Positions 44,630 to 53,321 of a stretch of 64,000 nt of DNA are shown one piece after another. The DNA comes from Clostridium sp. KNHs214 (lineage in GTDB: Bacteria > Bacillota > Clostridia > Clostridiales > Clostridiaceae), in the NCBI RefSeq assembly GCF_000744935.1, contig NZ_JQMW01000013.1, positions 581,291 to 645,290 of the forward strand. The letters run 5' to 3'. How positions within the stretch are numbered: the first letter of the stretch is position 1; the number at the start of each line of letters is the position of its first letter. The notes below the pieces were generated by a model. The model had not been told where the DNA came from. It saw nothing but the letters and a program-made list of their open reading frames with translations, and did no database searches. Position numbers and translations under genes: made by a program.

Positions 44630-45811
44630 TTAATCCCATTGCCCTGGAAATCTTAATTTTTGTAGTCGTGGAAACTTTTTATTACATTTTTCCACTTCTT
44701 CTTTTGGAAGATTTTCGAAAACTTCAGATTCGTAGAATTTTCCTTTTATGCATTTCATACTATCTTCTGCCAATTCAATTCCCATAAATGCATCAAAGTT
44801 TTTACCATCTGCAGTGGTAATATTAAAGTTGTCACATGTTTTAAATCCTATTCGAGGATAGTAATCTGGTTCTCCAAAAATTACAATACCTTTATACCCT
44901 TTATTTGCAGCTAAGTTCATTGTTTCCCTTAATAGCAGTTCACCAACTCCACAACCTTGCCATTTAGGCTCTACGCAAAGAGGTCCAAAGGTTATAATTT
45001 CATGTGTATCTGTACCATCAACAACTCGTGCCTTAGAATACATTATACATCCTATTACCTCTCCATCCTTTACTGCTATTCTGCTTAGCTCTGGAAGATA
45101 GTCTTTATCTTGACGTAATTTGTGCACGAGGTAATGTTCGTCACATCCAAGATGATGTTTATTCCAAAATGCATGCTGTGTCATTAGCTCTACATTGTAC
45201 CAATCATCCTTTGTTTCCATTCTTATTTCTATTTCTTCACGATTTAATCTTTTCTTTTCCTCTGGAAACCATCCAAATTCTAACCTCACTTCTTTTCTTT
45301 GTAAATCATTGTTCTTATAGCAACAAGTGTCCATACCAATCAAGGTAAAATCCTCATGCTGATAAAAATCCACTGCATTAACATTACACGATTGTGTTTC
45401 TAGTATAATAGCTCGACGACGTTCTCTTCTTGCTTGCTCCTTTGCTATTTCAATTAATGCATGTCCTATTCCTTGCTTTTGATATTTTTCTGATACCCAA
45501 AGTTCTGTAATTCTTAGACGATTAGACCATAATTCTTGATCAGTTTCAATTGCAGCAACTAATTTATCATTAACTAACACTCCCCAGGCATAAGCATTCT
45601 CCCAGTGATCTTCATATAACTTATCTGGGAAGTCATATTCTTCTGGTGTATGAGTTACTGGCTCTGTAAAGTCTTTCTTTTCTATCTCAATAGCAAATCC
45701 TTTATCTGTTTTATTTACTATAACATCATAGTATTTATCCGTTTTATACTTTATTGGAATTATAGTTCCCTTCCATTTCTCTTTTGGTAAATGTATAATT
45801 TCATATTCCAT
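44630..45811 (-). CDS. Tandem (double) GNAT acetyltransferase
   Basis: 393 residues containing two GNAT domains. The first has EKYQKQGIGHALIEIAKEQA and VNAVDFYQHEDF (about 110-165). The second has EPKWQGCGVGELLLRETMNL and GEPDYYPRIGF (about 285-345). Fusion of two GNATs in one chain resembles mycothiol-synthase-like or antibiotic-modifying double GNATs, but no substrate can be named. GAGAGGATAAAGACT precedes the ATG. An operator-like dyad lies about 240 bases upstream. Confidence 0.9.
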   Translation of the reverse strand: MEYEIIHLPKEKWKGTIIPIKYKTDKYYDVIVNKTDKGFAIEIEKKDFTEPVTHTPEEYDFPDKLYEDHWENAYAWGVLVNDKLVAAIETDQELWSNRLRITELWVSEKYQKQGIGHALIEIAKEQARRERRRAIILETQSCNVNAVDFYQHEDFTLIGMDTCCYKNNDLQRKEVRLEFGWFPEEKKRLNREEIEIRMETKDDWYNVELMTQHAFWNKHHLGCDEHYLVHKLRQDKDYLPELSRIAVKDGEVIGCIMYSKARVVDGTDTHEIITFGPLCVEPKWQGCGVGELLLRETMNLAANKGYKGIVIFGEPDYYPRIGFKTCDNFNITTADGKNFDAFMGIELAEDSMKCIKGKFYESEVFENLPKEEVEKCNKKFPRLQKLRFPGQWD

Positions 45812-45901
45812 AGTCTTTATCCTCTCTTTCTATATAGTTATTGCCTTAGCATACTATAGTTCCGCTCATTTTATAGTTACTATACTTCCCTCAACAAATT
45901 C

Positions 45902-46045
45902 CTATTTTTAATACTTAACTTTAAAATTGGAAACTTGTAGATAATTAATAGGTAATAGCTAAGAAGTAATAGTTGTGGCGAAAATTCAGCCTTGCTGAAT
46001 TTTTTCAAGAACTCTTACTTTTTATCTATTAGTTCTTACTTAAAA
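45902..46045. repeat. Inverted copy of the inner part of family A
   Basis: AAGTAATAGTTGTGGCGAAAATTCAGC here is the reverse complement of the centre of family A copy 1 at about 1655-1760, which reads GCAAATCTGAATTTTCACC. The left flank TTTTTAATACTTAACTTTAA is itself repeated at 48905-48930. There is no coding capacity. Confidence 0.7.
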
Positions 46046-46050
46046 AACAA

Positions 46051-46070
46051 TTTACTATTTAGTGAATTGT
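46051..46070. promoter_or_regulatory. Operator-like dyad, copy 2
   Basis: On the minus strand AATTCACTAAATAGTAAATT, a 20-bp inverted repeat (AATT-ACTA-AA-TAGT-AATT). Confidence 0.5.
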
Positions 46071-46110
46071 TTTACCCTTCTCATGTATCAAAATATAAGA
46101 AATCAACGAA

Positions 46111-46965
46111 CTAAAGTATACATTTATAACATCTATACTTTTCTTTAATTTCAAAGCCTGCATTCAAGGCTGCATTTAATTCATCCAGGGAGTCCTCATC
46201 AATAAAATATAAAAATTCCCTTAATGAGCCAAATTCATTATACAATTGCATCAGCGTTTCATTAATTAAAATGCTCTCAATACCCTTATTTTTATATTCC
46301 TTATCAACAAATAAACCAACAACACTTGCTCCATCTTTTGAAGCCTTTGTGAAAATACTTCCACGTACCTCTTCATCCTGTCTGAAAGCAAATATACGAA
46401 AGTAATCTATATCCTTTTGAAGATTTTTGCTGTTATAGTACATTCCTGATGGCATTGCATATTTATCATGGAACGCAGCATATTCTTCAAAATTGCTATT
46501 TGTAATCCTTTCTACCTTATTATGGCTTTCATTTCCATGTGACTCTAAATTATATAGTGCTGCAACAATGCTGGATTCAACTAGTTCAACATTCTTTCTC
46601 ATAAAATATTCATTTGCATTTTTATTAGTAAAGGGTACCCCTATGAATAGTTCATATCCTGGCAACTGTTTACTTATATGACTAATAAATTCATCTGCAA
46701 TTTGGTCATAATCTCCTCTTATTAAGAATACTACTGTTTGTACATATTTTTCATCACACTCCCAAAAATAAGCGCAAACCCCGCATAGTACATTCTGGTG
46801 ATAATAGGCTATTATATTACGTTCCTCCAAATTAATGGCCCTTTCAAGTTCTTTTTTAATCTCCTCTATTGAGTTTCTCCTTGGATAACTGGCATACAAA
46901 TCATTCTGACTCAATTCCCATGCAAAATCCATTACTTCCTCAACCCTATAAATTTTTTTTATCAT
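46111..46965 (-). CDS. GNAT acetyltransferase (long form)
   Basis: 284 residues. The C-terminal GNAT motif is GLFVDKEYKNKGIESILINE, with Ser-Ile in place of Gly at one turn, then YFIDEDSLDELNAALNAGFE. The N-terminal half (SYPRRNSIEEIKKELERAI ... NVLCGVCAYFW) is a second, degenerate GNAT-like fold. GAGGTGTAAACA precedes the ATG. It lies 28 bases after the truncated methyltransferase gene. Confidence 0.82.
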   Translation of the reverse strand: MIKKIYRVEEVMDFAWELSQNDLYASYPRRNSIEEIKKELERAINLEERNIIAYYHQNVLCGVCAYFWECDEKYVQTVVFLIRGDYDQIADEFISHISKQLPGYELFIGVPFTNKNANEYFMRKNVELVESSIVAALYNLESHGNESHNKVERITNSNFEEYAAFHDKYAMPSGMYYNSKNLQKDIDYFRIFAFRQDEEVRGSIFTKASKDGASVVGLFVDKEYKNKGIESILINETLMQLYNEFGSLREFLYFIDEDSLDELNAALNAGFEIKEKYRCYKCIL

Positions 46966-46993
46966 TGTTTACACCTCATTTATCATTAATATT

Positions 46994-47257
46994 TTAAACT
47001 TCTTTGTTTTTATGTGCATTATAATCTTTAATACAGGCATTATCATTATCTTCCTGTTTTGTGGCTTCGATATCGTTTTCAATCATATCATCAGTTATCC
47101 GCCACAATATCTCCTGATTACTTGACAATTTTGGAAAAACAACATCAAAAACGCCGTGTTCATATGAGAATTTATTTCCCCACTTATTGTATTCCAAATT
47201 TTCAGACAAATCACATTTGCATACAGGACACATAAGTAAATCTTGAATTTCTTTCAT
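46994..47257 (-). pseudogene. N-terminal fragment of a Trm112-type zinc-ribbon methyltransferase
   Basis: 87 residues beginning MKEIQDLLMCPVCKCDLSEN, a zinc ribbon with one CxxC visible, and ending with an acidic segment KQEDNDNACIKDYNAHKNKE. This looks like the N-terminal substrate-binding part of SAM-dependent methyltransferases that would continue for about 180 residues with the SAM-binding domain; that domain is absent. AGGT lies before the ATG. It may be a relic or a stand-alone ribbon. Confidence 0.55.
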
Positions 47258-47334
47258 TAGATTTTTACCTCTTACTATATAAATAATCGGTTTGGAAATT
47301 AACTTGATAAATTGAAATTTGTTTTTTTAATCTT

Positions 47335-47616
47335 TTATGAGAATTCCAATCTATTTTTTATCTTATGAGCAGTAATAATAGTATAACTATATGCATTAAC
47401 TGTTATTTCACAATTATCTATGTCTATATACCAGTTCTTACCCCTTCTAGTTATTATAGCATTGGATTTTAGTATTTTGTCACTACACCATTTTACTACA
47501 TCGTCCACATCTAAAGAAAGATTCTTTTTAATTCGTCCCACTCCCAACTCCGTTGTGCGCAACTTATCTAAGTTTTGTATTAATTCGCATTTATTGTAAT
47601 TTACTTTTGTCACCAT
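47335..47616 (-). CDS. DUF3781 protein
   Basis: 93 residues matching the DUF3781 pattern: LRTTELGVGRIKKNLSLDVD, DVVKWCSDKI, ITRRGKNWYIDIDNCEITVN, AYSYTIITAHKI. A small cytoplasmic protein family, often chromosomal in clostridia; function unknown. GAGGGATAATAC precedes the ATG, and an operator-like dyad lies about 20 bases upstream of that start. Confidence 0.9.
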   Translation of the reverse strand: MVTKVNYNKCELIQNLDKLRTTELGVGRIKKNLSLDVDDVVKWCSDKILKSNAIITRRGKNWYIDIDNCEITVNAYSYTIITAHKIKNRLEFS

Positions 47617-47634
47617 GTATTATCCCTCACAATT

Positions 47635-47654
47635 TACTATTTAGTGAATTATTT
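47635..47654. promoter_or_regulatory. Operator-like dyad, copy 3, at the DUF3781 gene
   Basis: On the minus strand AATTCACTAAATAGTAAATT, identical to the dyad at 46051-46070 and placed just upstream of the DUF3781 start. A more degenerate version (CAATAAATAATAA) lies near 50226, upstream of the sugar acetyltransferase gene. Confidence 0.5.
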
Positions 47655-47835
47655 TACCTCGTCTTATGTATTACAATTCTTCCTTTAATGTATAGCAACA
47701 TGAAAAGATTACGAATTACACTTAAAGTTAGGGGTTTCTTGATCATCAGCTTAAAGAAAAAAGCATAATAATCTTATTTACAAAAGCTATACTCATTTCA
47801 TTTTGAATAAACATAAACTTGTGATTGGAACTTTT

Positions 47836-47935
47836 CTATCCATCATATACGAAACCCAATTTAAGTAACAAATTTTTCGAGGGAATATTTTCTTTTTCAG
47901 TCATGGCTATTATTTCGCAATCTGAATAGCATTTT
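47836..47935 (-). pseudogene. C-terminal remnant of a GNAT acetyltransferase
   Basis: The startless stretch reads CEIIAMTEKENIPSKNLLLK followed by LGFVYDG and a stop. This is the end of a RimJ/RimL-type GNAT (ENxxSKxLLxKLGF). It follows the stop of the metallopeptidase-like gene by a few bases. Confidence 0.6.
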
Positions 47936-47944
47936 TCTTCCACT

Positions 47945-48694
47945 TTAGTATTCCTCTTTTCCAAGAAAAGAGAATAGTGTTTCTTTTTTGCCTGCATCAA
48001 TCCATTTTTTATATAAAGAAAATACGGATAGTGGATCTCCCTCACCAATATCATCAACTAATTTATTAATCATTAAGAAGCTTCTTATATAAAAAAGTTC
48101 AATGATATCTGCTTCTTCATCTTCATAAGTATTAATATCAAATTCATATAAAGGTGAAAGTGTATGTGTTTTTTTATAAAAAAGATAAATCTCCTTATCA
48201 ACTTCAAGTAATTTCTGAAAAGCTGTCTCATTCATCAAGTATCTGCGGCTTAAATAATGACACATGCCCTCTTCAAACCATATTTCAGAATACTCTTCGT
48301 CTGAAAAATCCCCATCAAATAAATCAAGATGATGTGTTATTTCATGGCCTAAAATGCTCAAAACATAATCTTCTGGAAGGTTTCTAAAATAAGTTTGAAC
48401 AAATGTAATATCTATATCTTTAAAACAATCTAACAAAATTTTACTCCATATTTTAGGATTACCATCAAAAACAATTCGGATATCATTTGTATAAGCAGGA
48501 TACTTTATATTAGATATAATTTCAGTTGCAATCTCATTTTTTGTCCATAAAATTGCTTCTGGTAAATCAATTAACCTATATTTTCTTTTGAGAAGTTCTA
48601 CATAATCCAAAAGTTTTACCATATATTTTTCTTTAATCTTCATTTGCTCTTTAAGTTCTTCTTCCGATTCAACAGCATAAATATTTTTAAACAT
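47945..48694 (-). CDS. Zinc metallopeptidase-like (gluzincin) protein
   Basis: 249 residues. SILGHEITHHLDLFD carries the HExxH zinc motif near 135-140, and WFEEGMCHYLSRRYL provides the second Glu ligand about 25 residues on, which is the gluzincin arrangement. There is no signal peptide, so it should be cytoplasmic. The N-terminal half (KEKYMVKLLDYVELLKRKY) is helical. GGGGGTAATA precedes the ATG. Substrate unknown. Confidence 0.8.
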   Translation of the reverse strand: MFKNIYAVESEEELKEQMKIKEKYMVKLLDYVELLKRKYRLIDLPEAILWTKNEIATEIISNIKYPAYTNDIRIVFDGNPKIWSKILLDCFKDIDITFVQTYFRNLPEDYVLSILGHEITHHLDLFDGDFSDEEYSEIWFEEGMCHYLSRRYLMNETAFQKLLEVDKEIYLFYKKTHTLSPLYEFDINTYEDEEADIIELFYIRSFLMINKLVDDIGEGDPLSVFSLYKKWIDAGKKETLFSFLGKEEY

Positions 48695-48769
48695 ACAGTT
48701 ATTACCCCCTTTTACTTATCTAATTTTAAAAATTCCCTATGTTTTAAATTATTCTTTTATTTTTTAGAC

Positions 48770-48935
48770 CTTACGGTAATCGAGAATTAGGGCTTAAACG
48801 AAAGGCTACGCCTACGAAGCAAGCACGCTATAACTGAAAAAACTACCTTTAACTGACTGATAAAATTGAGATTTTGCACTATTGGACTAACTTTAGAGCT
48901 TCATTTTTAATACTTAACTTTAAAATTGGAAGTCG
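48770..48935. repeat. Degenerate repeat segment
   Basis: AAATTGAGATTTTGCACTAT and GGACTAACTTTAGAGCTTC recall the family A right hairpin (AAATTGGAATTTGGGACTAT, GGAACTAGCTTTAGAACTTC). TTTTTAATACTTAACTTTAA is shared with 45903. An eroded copy; no gene seen. Confidence 0.5.
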
Positions 48936-48953
48936 CACACATAAAATACATTA

Positions 48954-49529
48954 TTATACTTTTAATATATCTATCTTCTCAATTTTAACACATATCATTT
49001 CATCAAAAGTAAATTTCACTACCCACGGCGTAAGTAACCTTATTTCATCAAAATCTTTATATCCATATGAAGATTCATAATAGTTTATAATTGTACTCAG
49101 TGCAGTTCCATGTGTTCCTATAACTATATTTTTCCCATAAAACCTCTTTAAAACCTTTTCCAATGCTTTTATGTTTCGTTCTTGTACCTCATGCAAACAT
49201 TCTCCATCTGATAGTTTGTAATTAAAGTCCTCCCATTGCTTTTGAGAAAATCCATGAAAATCTTCTATCCAACAACTATCAACTTTTCTTTCTCTAAAAT
49301 TATCAACTAATTCAACATTTATATTATTTGTATCAACAAATGGTTTTATTGTATCTATTGCTCTTTTATATGGACTTGACAATGCAACTTCTATACCTTT
49401 ATCCTTAAGATAAGCTGCAACCTTTAAAGCATCCTTTTTACCCTTATCTGTTAAAGGTCTAATAGCATCATCATGAACAGAATAATCTGGTTCAGCATGC
49501 CTAATAAAATAAACTACTGTCTTCATCAT
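48954..49529 (-). CDS. Histidine phosphatase (phosphoglycerate mutase-like) family protein
   Basis: 191 residues. FIRHAEPDYS at the start supplies the phospho-accepting His and Arg; SSPYKRAIDTIKPF and IGTHGTALSTII supply the other catalytic residues (second Arg, second His). These remove phosphate from small molecules or proteins. AGGAGG stands four bases before two adjacent ATG codons. Confidence 0.9.
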   Translation of the reverse strand: MMKTVVYFIRHAEPDYSVHDDAIRPLTDKGKKDALKVAAYLKDKGIEVALSSPYKRAIDTIKPFVDTNNINVELVDNFRERKVDSCWIEDFHGFSQKQWEDFNYKLSDGECLHEVQERNIKALEKVLKRFYGKNIVIGTHGTALSTIINYYESSYGYKDFDEIRLLTPWVVKFTFDEMICVKIEKIDILKV

Positions 49530-49624
49530 ACATCCTCCTAACTTTTAAAAGAACTATATGTTATTTATAGATAGTGGATCTCCCTCACCAATCTAATTTT
49601 TTATCCATAAAATTATTTGTCTTT

Positions 49625-50209
49625 CTAAATATTTTCTCTAACCACTCTGCATGGATTACCATATGCAATCTTATTAGATGGAATATCTTTTGTAACAACA
49701 CTTCCTGCACCTATTACAACATTATCTCCAATTTTTACTCCAGGCATTATGATTGCCCCACCGCCAATCCAAACATTATTGCCTATAGTGACAGGTGCTG
49801 TTTGCGTTTTACAAAATTCAAAAGACCCATCTTCTTTAGGCTTACCAAAACGTTCCCTTGCATTTAGAGGATGAAATGCCGTATATATCTGAACACTTGG
49901 CCCAATCAATGCGTTGTCTCCGATGATAATTTTATTATCATCTAAAAAAGTACAATTCATATTCACTTCGCAATTATTCCCAAAATAAATATTATTTCCA
50001 TAGTCAACAAAAAAAGGCGCAGTAATCCAAAGATTTTTTCCTCTACTGCCAAGCAATTGATCAAGGATATTGTTTTTTGTATCTGCATCCTCAGACATAG
50101 TATTATTGTATTCCCTAATCAAGTTTTTTGCTTTATGCCATTGTGTAATCAATTCTACATCTCCACAATCATAAAGCTGACCTGCTAACATTTTTTCTCT
50201 TTCTGTCAT
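49625..50209 (-). CDS. Maltose/galactoside O-acetyltransferase-type protein
   Basis: 194 residues. N-terminal Mac domain (MTEREKMLAGQLYDCGDVEL) followed by a left-handed beta-helix of hexapeptide repeats (IGDNALIGPSVQIYTAFHPL, IGNNVWIGGGAIIMPGVKIG, VVIGAGSVVTKDIPSN). The catalytic His is in TAFHPLNA. It transfers acetyl from acetyl-CoA to sugars in the cytoplasm. Complete gene, with AAGGAGATT upstream. Confidence 0.93.
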   Translation of the reverse strand: MTEREKMLAGQLYDCGDVELITQWHKAKNLIREYNNTMSEDADTKNNILDQLLGSRGKNLWITAPFFVDYGNNIYFGNNCEVNMNCTFLDDNKIIIGDNALIGPSVQIYTAFHPLNARERFGKPKEDGSFEFCKTQTAPVTIGNNVWIGGGAIIMPGVKIGDNVVIGAGSVVTKDIPSNKIAYGNPCRVVRENI

Positions 50210-50280
50210 AACAATCTCCTTTTCAAGTTATTATTTATTGAATTGTCTACCCAGCTTAATTATAAATTATCTCATTGTAT

Positions 50281-50574
50281 TTACTTCAAAACGTGAGATA
50301 TAAATGCAATTAAAATACCAATGATAATTCCAATATCTATAGGAATACTTTTATCGCCTTTTTCCTTTTTAAGTAGTGCAAATAATTTTCCTAATATGAC
50401 AAAAATAAATGCTATGCCTATGGATATTTTACTAAAAGATGAACTAAAGGGATTGTCAGTAATAAAAACTATAGCTATTGGAATTAAGATGACTAATGAA
50501 GCTATTAAATATAATATCCAATTTAAATTTCCATTCTTTATATATAATATTAAATCCAACTTATTAAATTTCAT
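50281..50574 (-). CDS. Hypothetical three-helix membrane protein
   Basis: 97 residues with helices LYLIASLVILIPIAIVFI, ISIGIAFIFVILGKLF and IPIDIGIIIGILIAFIS. AAGGAGTG precedes the ATG. No family recognised. Confidence 0.6.
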   Translation of the reverse strand: MKFNKLDLILYIKNGNLNWILYLIASLVILIPIAIVFITDNPFSSSFSKISIGIAFIFVILGKLFALLKKEKGDKSIPIDIGIIIGILIAFISHVLK

Positions 50575-50641
50575 TTCACGCCACTCCTTGCAATATGTAT
50601 TCTAATCTTATGAAGTATTTTTTACTATTATCAAATTAAAA

Positions 50642-51394
50642 CTATTCATTAAGATACGTTCCTACTACTATTTCTTCAGATTTCACCTTAAAACCTAAAC
50701 TCTTTGCTAAAGCAACTGAATACGTATTTTTTGCATCTACCCAATAAATTGGAATAATATCATTTTCATAACACCATTTCAATGATCCAATTGTTACAAA
50801 TTTCCCATAACCTTTATTTCTATATTTTTCATTTGTAAAAACCGTAAGATTTCCTCCAGCAAAATCTATGTTAGAAACCTTACAGTATGAAATAATTTTA
50901 TGTTCATCTAAAATTACATATTGTCTTCCCTCATTCACCTCTTCACGTTTTCTTGACCATACCTTATACTTTTCTTCATCACTGTAAGTGCATAAATTAT
51001 TCATTAATATTTCTTTGGTAAGCTGAACTACATTATCTTTTAATACATATTCTTTAGGCATATTGTCACTATCCAAAGTCATTCTATACATTTTCCTAAT
51101 GGTGTAATTTTTGACTTTATTATCAAAGAACCTTTTTAATATATTGATAGTTCTATCAATATCCATATTGTTGAAATACCCAATATAATCTTTAAACTCT
51201 TTATAAAATACTGGTGAAATTGAAAAAACATTAACACCTTCTATATTAGTTATTATTAAAGGTTGAAAATACCAATTATTTATTGGCTTTTCTCTTTGGT
51301 TACTTTGAAAAATAAACTTTTTTTCTTTCAAATCTTTAATTGATAATCCTAAATAATTTAAATAATAGAAATTAAACATTTTATTATAATCCAT
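50642..51394 (-). CDS. GNAT acetyltransferase
   Basis: 250 residues. The N-terminal half is a degenerate domain (NQREKPINNWYFQPLIITN). The C-terminal half is GNAT with NEKYRNKGYGKFVTIGSLKW and WVDAKNTYSVALAKSLGFKV. It resembles the two-part GNAT acetyltransferases of Firmicutes. GGAGAGTAATAC lies before the ATG. Confidence 0.85.
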   Translation of the reverse strand: MDYNKMFNFYYLNYLGLSIKDLKEKKFIFQSNQREKPINNWYFQPLIITNIEGVNVFSISPVFYKEFKDYIGYFNNMDIDRTINILKRFFDNKVKNYTIRKMYRMTLDSDNMPKEYVLKDNVVQLTKEILMNNLCTYSDEEKYKVWSRKREEVNEGRQYVILDEHKIISYCKVSNIDFAGGNLTVFTNEKYRNKGYGKFVTIGSLKWCYENDIIPIYWVDAKNTYSVALAKSLGFKVKSEEIVVGTYLNE

Positions 51395-51477
51395 GTATTA
51401 CTCTCCAATTAAATTTATTATTTAATATTACTGCTTGTCCCTAATTAAATAAATATAGCTTAAACTGCATTTACTAT

Positions 51478-51921
51478 CTATATAATTCCATTATAATTTC
51501 CTGTTATTTCAATTATGTTTTCGTCTGGATCTTCTAGTAAAAAATGATAATAGGGTGATGCAATATTTACATACATAATTTCAGTAACTTTTCCTATATT
51601 AAGTTCTTTAATTCTTTTATATTCATCATCAAGATTATCTATATAAAAATTCAATACAAAATTATTACCATATTGAATTTCTTTATTTTCCCAGTATTTA
51701 AGATATTCTTTGTTATAATGTAAATCTAGATTTTCCCCTTTATTAATTAATTCTTCATCATATTTAGGATTATATAATGCAATACAATTTCCATTAAAAT
51801 TAAACTGTGCCCATCTATCAAAATTTTGTGCCGATACCTTCATTCCCAATAAAGCTTCATAAAACATAACTGATTTTTTAATATCCTTTACTATGAGATA
51901 AGTAGATCCCAAGTTTAACAT
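51478..51921 (-). CDS. VOC (glyoxalase/bleomycin-resistance fold) protein
   Basis: 147 residues: LGSTYLIVKDIKKSVMFYEA at the start, RWAQFNFNGNCIALYNPKYD, and at the end HFLLEDPDENIIEITGNYNG with the Glu metal ligand. The paired beta-alpha-beta modules of the VOC fold are intact. The activity could be isomerase, dioxygenase or drug binding. Its ribosome site (GATGGAGGAATAG) lies within the mtnN 3' end, so the two are co-expressed. Confidence 0.88.
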   Translation of the reverse strand: MLNLGSTYLIVKDIKKSVMFYEALLGMKVSAQNFDRWAQFNFNGNCIALYNPKYDEELINKGENLDLHYNKEYLKYWENKEIQYGNNFVLNFYIDNLDDEYKRIKELNIGKVTEIMYVNIASPYYHFLLEDPDENIIEITGNYNGII

Positions 51922-51924
51922 ATT

Positions 51925-52620
51925 CTATTCCTCCATCTTCAACTTTTTAATAAGCTCTTCAACCAACTTTATAGAATTTAGCGCTACCCTTTCCGCATTC
52001 ATTTCAAATGTTTCTGAAGCATTTTCATTTGCCCCATCTGATATTGAACGAATAACTATAAATGGAATGTTATTCACATAACATGTATGGGCTATACTAG
52101 CACTTTCCATATCCACACATAGAGGATTGAACTTCTCTATTAACCCATCCCTTTCATTATGTGTAATAAATGCTTCCCCAGTAATAATCCTTCCTGTAAA
52201 GCATTCGTTCGAAATCCTCAAGGAATTAGCAGCGTTTTTACACACTCTTAATAATTCAGCATCTGGCTTAAAATATATGTCTTCCATCCACGGATGATAT
52301 TCCGTTAAAATTCCTTCAGCAACATCATGATAGGCAATGTCACTTGAAATAACTATATCTCCAATGTTAAGCTTTTTACTTAATGCTCCTGCAACTCCTG
52401 TCACTATAATATGCGTAACTTCAAATTTATCAATTAAAATTTGTGTAGCTATGGCAGCATTAACTTTACATACTCCACAAATTACTGCTACAACCTCTAC
52501 TCCTTCATAAACTCCTGAATAAAATTTTAGCATAGCATGTTCACTAAGCTTTTTATTTGATATTTTATTTATAAAAGGCATTATCTCTGTTTCAGTAGGG
52601 CCTACTATTCCTATCCTCAA
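51925..52620 (-). CDS. mtnN: 5'-methylthioadenosine/S-adenosylhomocysteine nucleosidase
   Basis: 231 residues. RIGIVGPTETEIMPFI at the start, VTGVAGALSKKLNIGDIVIS in the middle, and CVDMESASIAHTCYVN with SDGAN provide the substrate-binding Glu and catalytic Asp. It cleaves MTA and SAH to adenine plus the thioribose in methionine salvage and autoinducer-2 metabolism. The start is TTG, eight bases after GGGGAG. Three bases separate it from the VOC gene. It is probably a second copy, since it sits in an accessory region. Confidence 0.92.
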   Translation of the reverse strand: MRIGIVGPTETEIMPFINKISNKKLSEHAMLKFYSGVYEGVEVVAVICGVCKVNAAIATQILIDKFEVTHIIVTGVAGALSKKLNIGDIVISSDIAYHDVAEGILTEYHPWMEDIYFKPDAELLRVCKNAANSLRISNECFTGRIITGEAFITHNERDGLIEKFNPLCVDMESASIAHTCYVNNIPFIVIRSISDGANENASETFEMNAERVALNSIKLVEELIKKLKMEE

Positions 52621-52653
52621 TTTTCATCTCCCCTTTCTATTAAATCACTTTAG

Positions 52654-52790
52654 GTACATGAAAATAAATACCAAGTGAAAGATGCAGGTATATTTTGTGT
52701 CAAATAAGGAAGCAGGTTCCGCAGCTAGTGGAACTATCGGTGGGTTCTGCTGACGCAAAATAGACTAGCATACTGACTTGTTATTTATTA
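52654..52790. repeat. Family C element, inverted copy overlapping a gene end
   Basis: About 137 bp in the opposite orientation to copies 1-3: GGTACATGAAAATAAATACC ... GCAGGTTCCGC ... GACTTGTTATTTATTATG. The right end contains the stop codon of the MazG-like gene (52781). Confidence 0.75.
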
Positions 52791-53143
52791 TGTAAATATT
52801 CCTCATGTTCATGGATAAAATCTCTGCCCATATTTTTAGAGTGCTTTTTTACGAAAGCCTTAGATAATTCCTCTGGAGTAATTTCATAACACATCAATGC
52901 ATCACTATAATACATCATCACATCAACCATTTCTTCCACAAATGCTTCTCTCACTATGTGATCATTCATGATATCATTTTCTCCACGTTTTTTTATAATT
53001 GATACAACTTCTCCCATTTCTTCTATCATCCACAGTAAAGAATTACGACCATTTTCCGCAGTAAGTGGAGCCCATTTTCCTTTATATTTTTCCTGAAGTT
53101 CCTTTTGCATAGACATTATTTCTGATAATTTTAAATCTAACAT
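52781..53143 (-). CDS. MazG-like nucleotide pyrophosphohydrolase
   Basis: 120 residues. MIEEMGEVVSIIKKRGEND and FVEEMVDVMMYYSDALM are the two Glu/Asp-rich metal-binding helices of the MazG fold. It hydrolyses NTPs or modified nucleotides to the monophosphate. The upstream site is weak (no clear GGAGG). Its last residues (EEYLHNK) and stop fall in the end of a family C repeat, so the natural C-terminus may have been replaced. Confidence 0.88.
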   Translation of the reverse strand: MLDLKLSEIMSMQKELQEKYKGKWAPLTAENGRNSLLWMIEEMGEVVSIIKKRGENDIMNDHIVREAFVEEMVDVMMYYSDALMCYEITPEELSKAFVKKHSKNMGRDFIHEHEEYLHNK

Positions 53144-53321
53144 AATTTATTTAGCACCAAAGTGTATTACAAGTTGTCAATAATCTTTTCAATTAATATT
53201 TCAACTTATTATATTCACTCGCTACTAAAATTCACTTCCTTTCAATATATTATGTGGTAACTACACTAAATGCGTATTTATACTATTTTATATGTGCTAT
53301 AGTTTAAATTTAATTTCTTAG

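Noticed and set aside
47836..48057. A 73-residue gene overlapping the metallopeptidase-like gene
   Set aside because: Only its last ~33 residues are protein-like (a GNAT tail); the rest is a shifted frame of the metallopeptidase gene.
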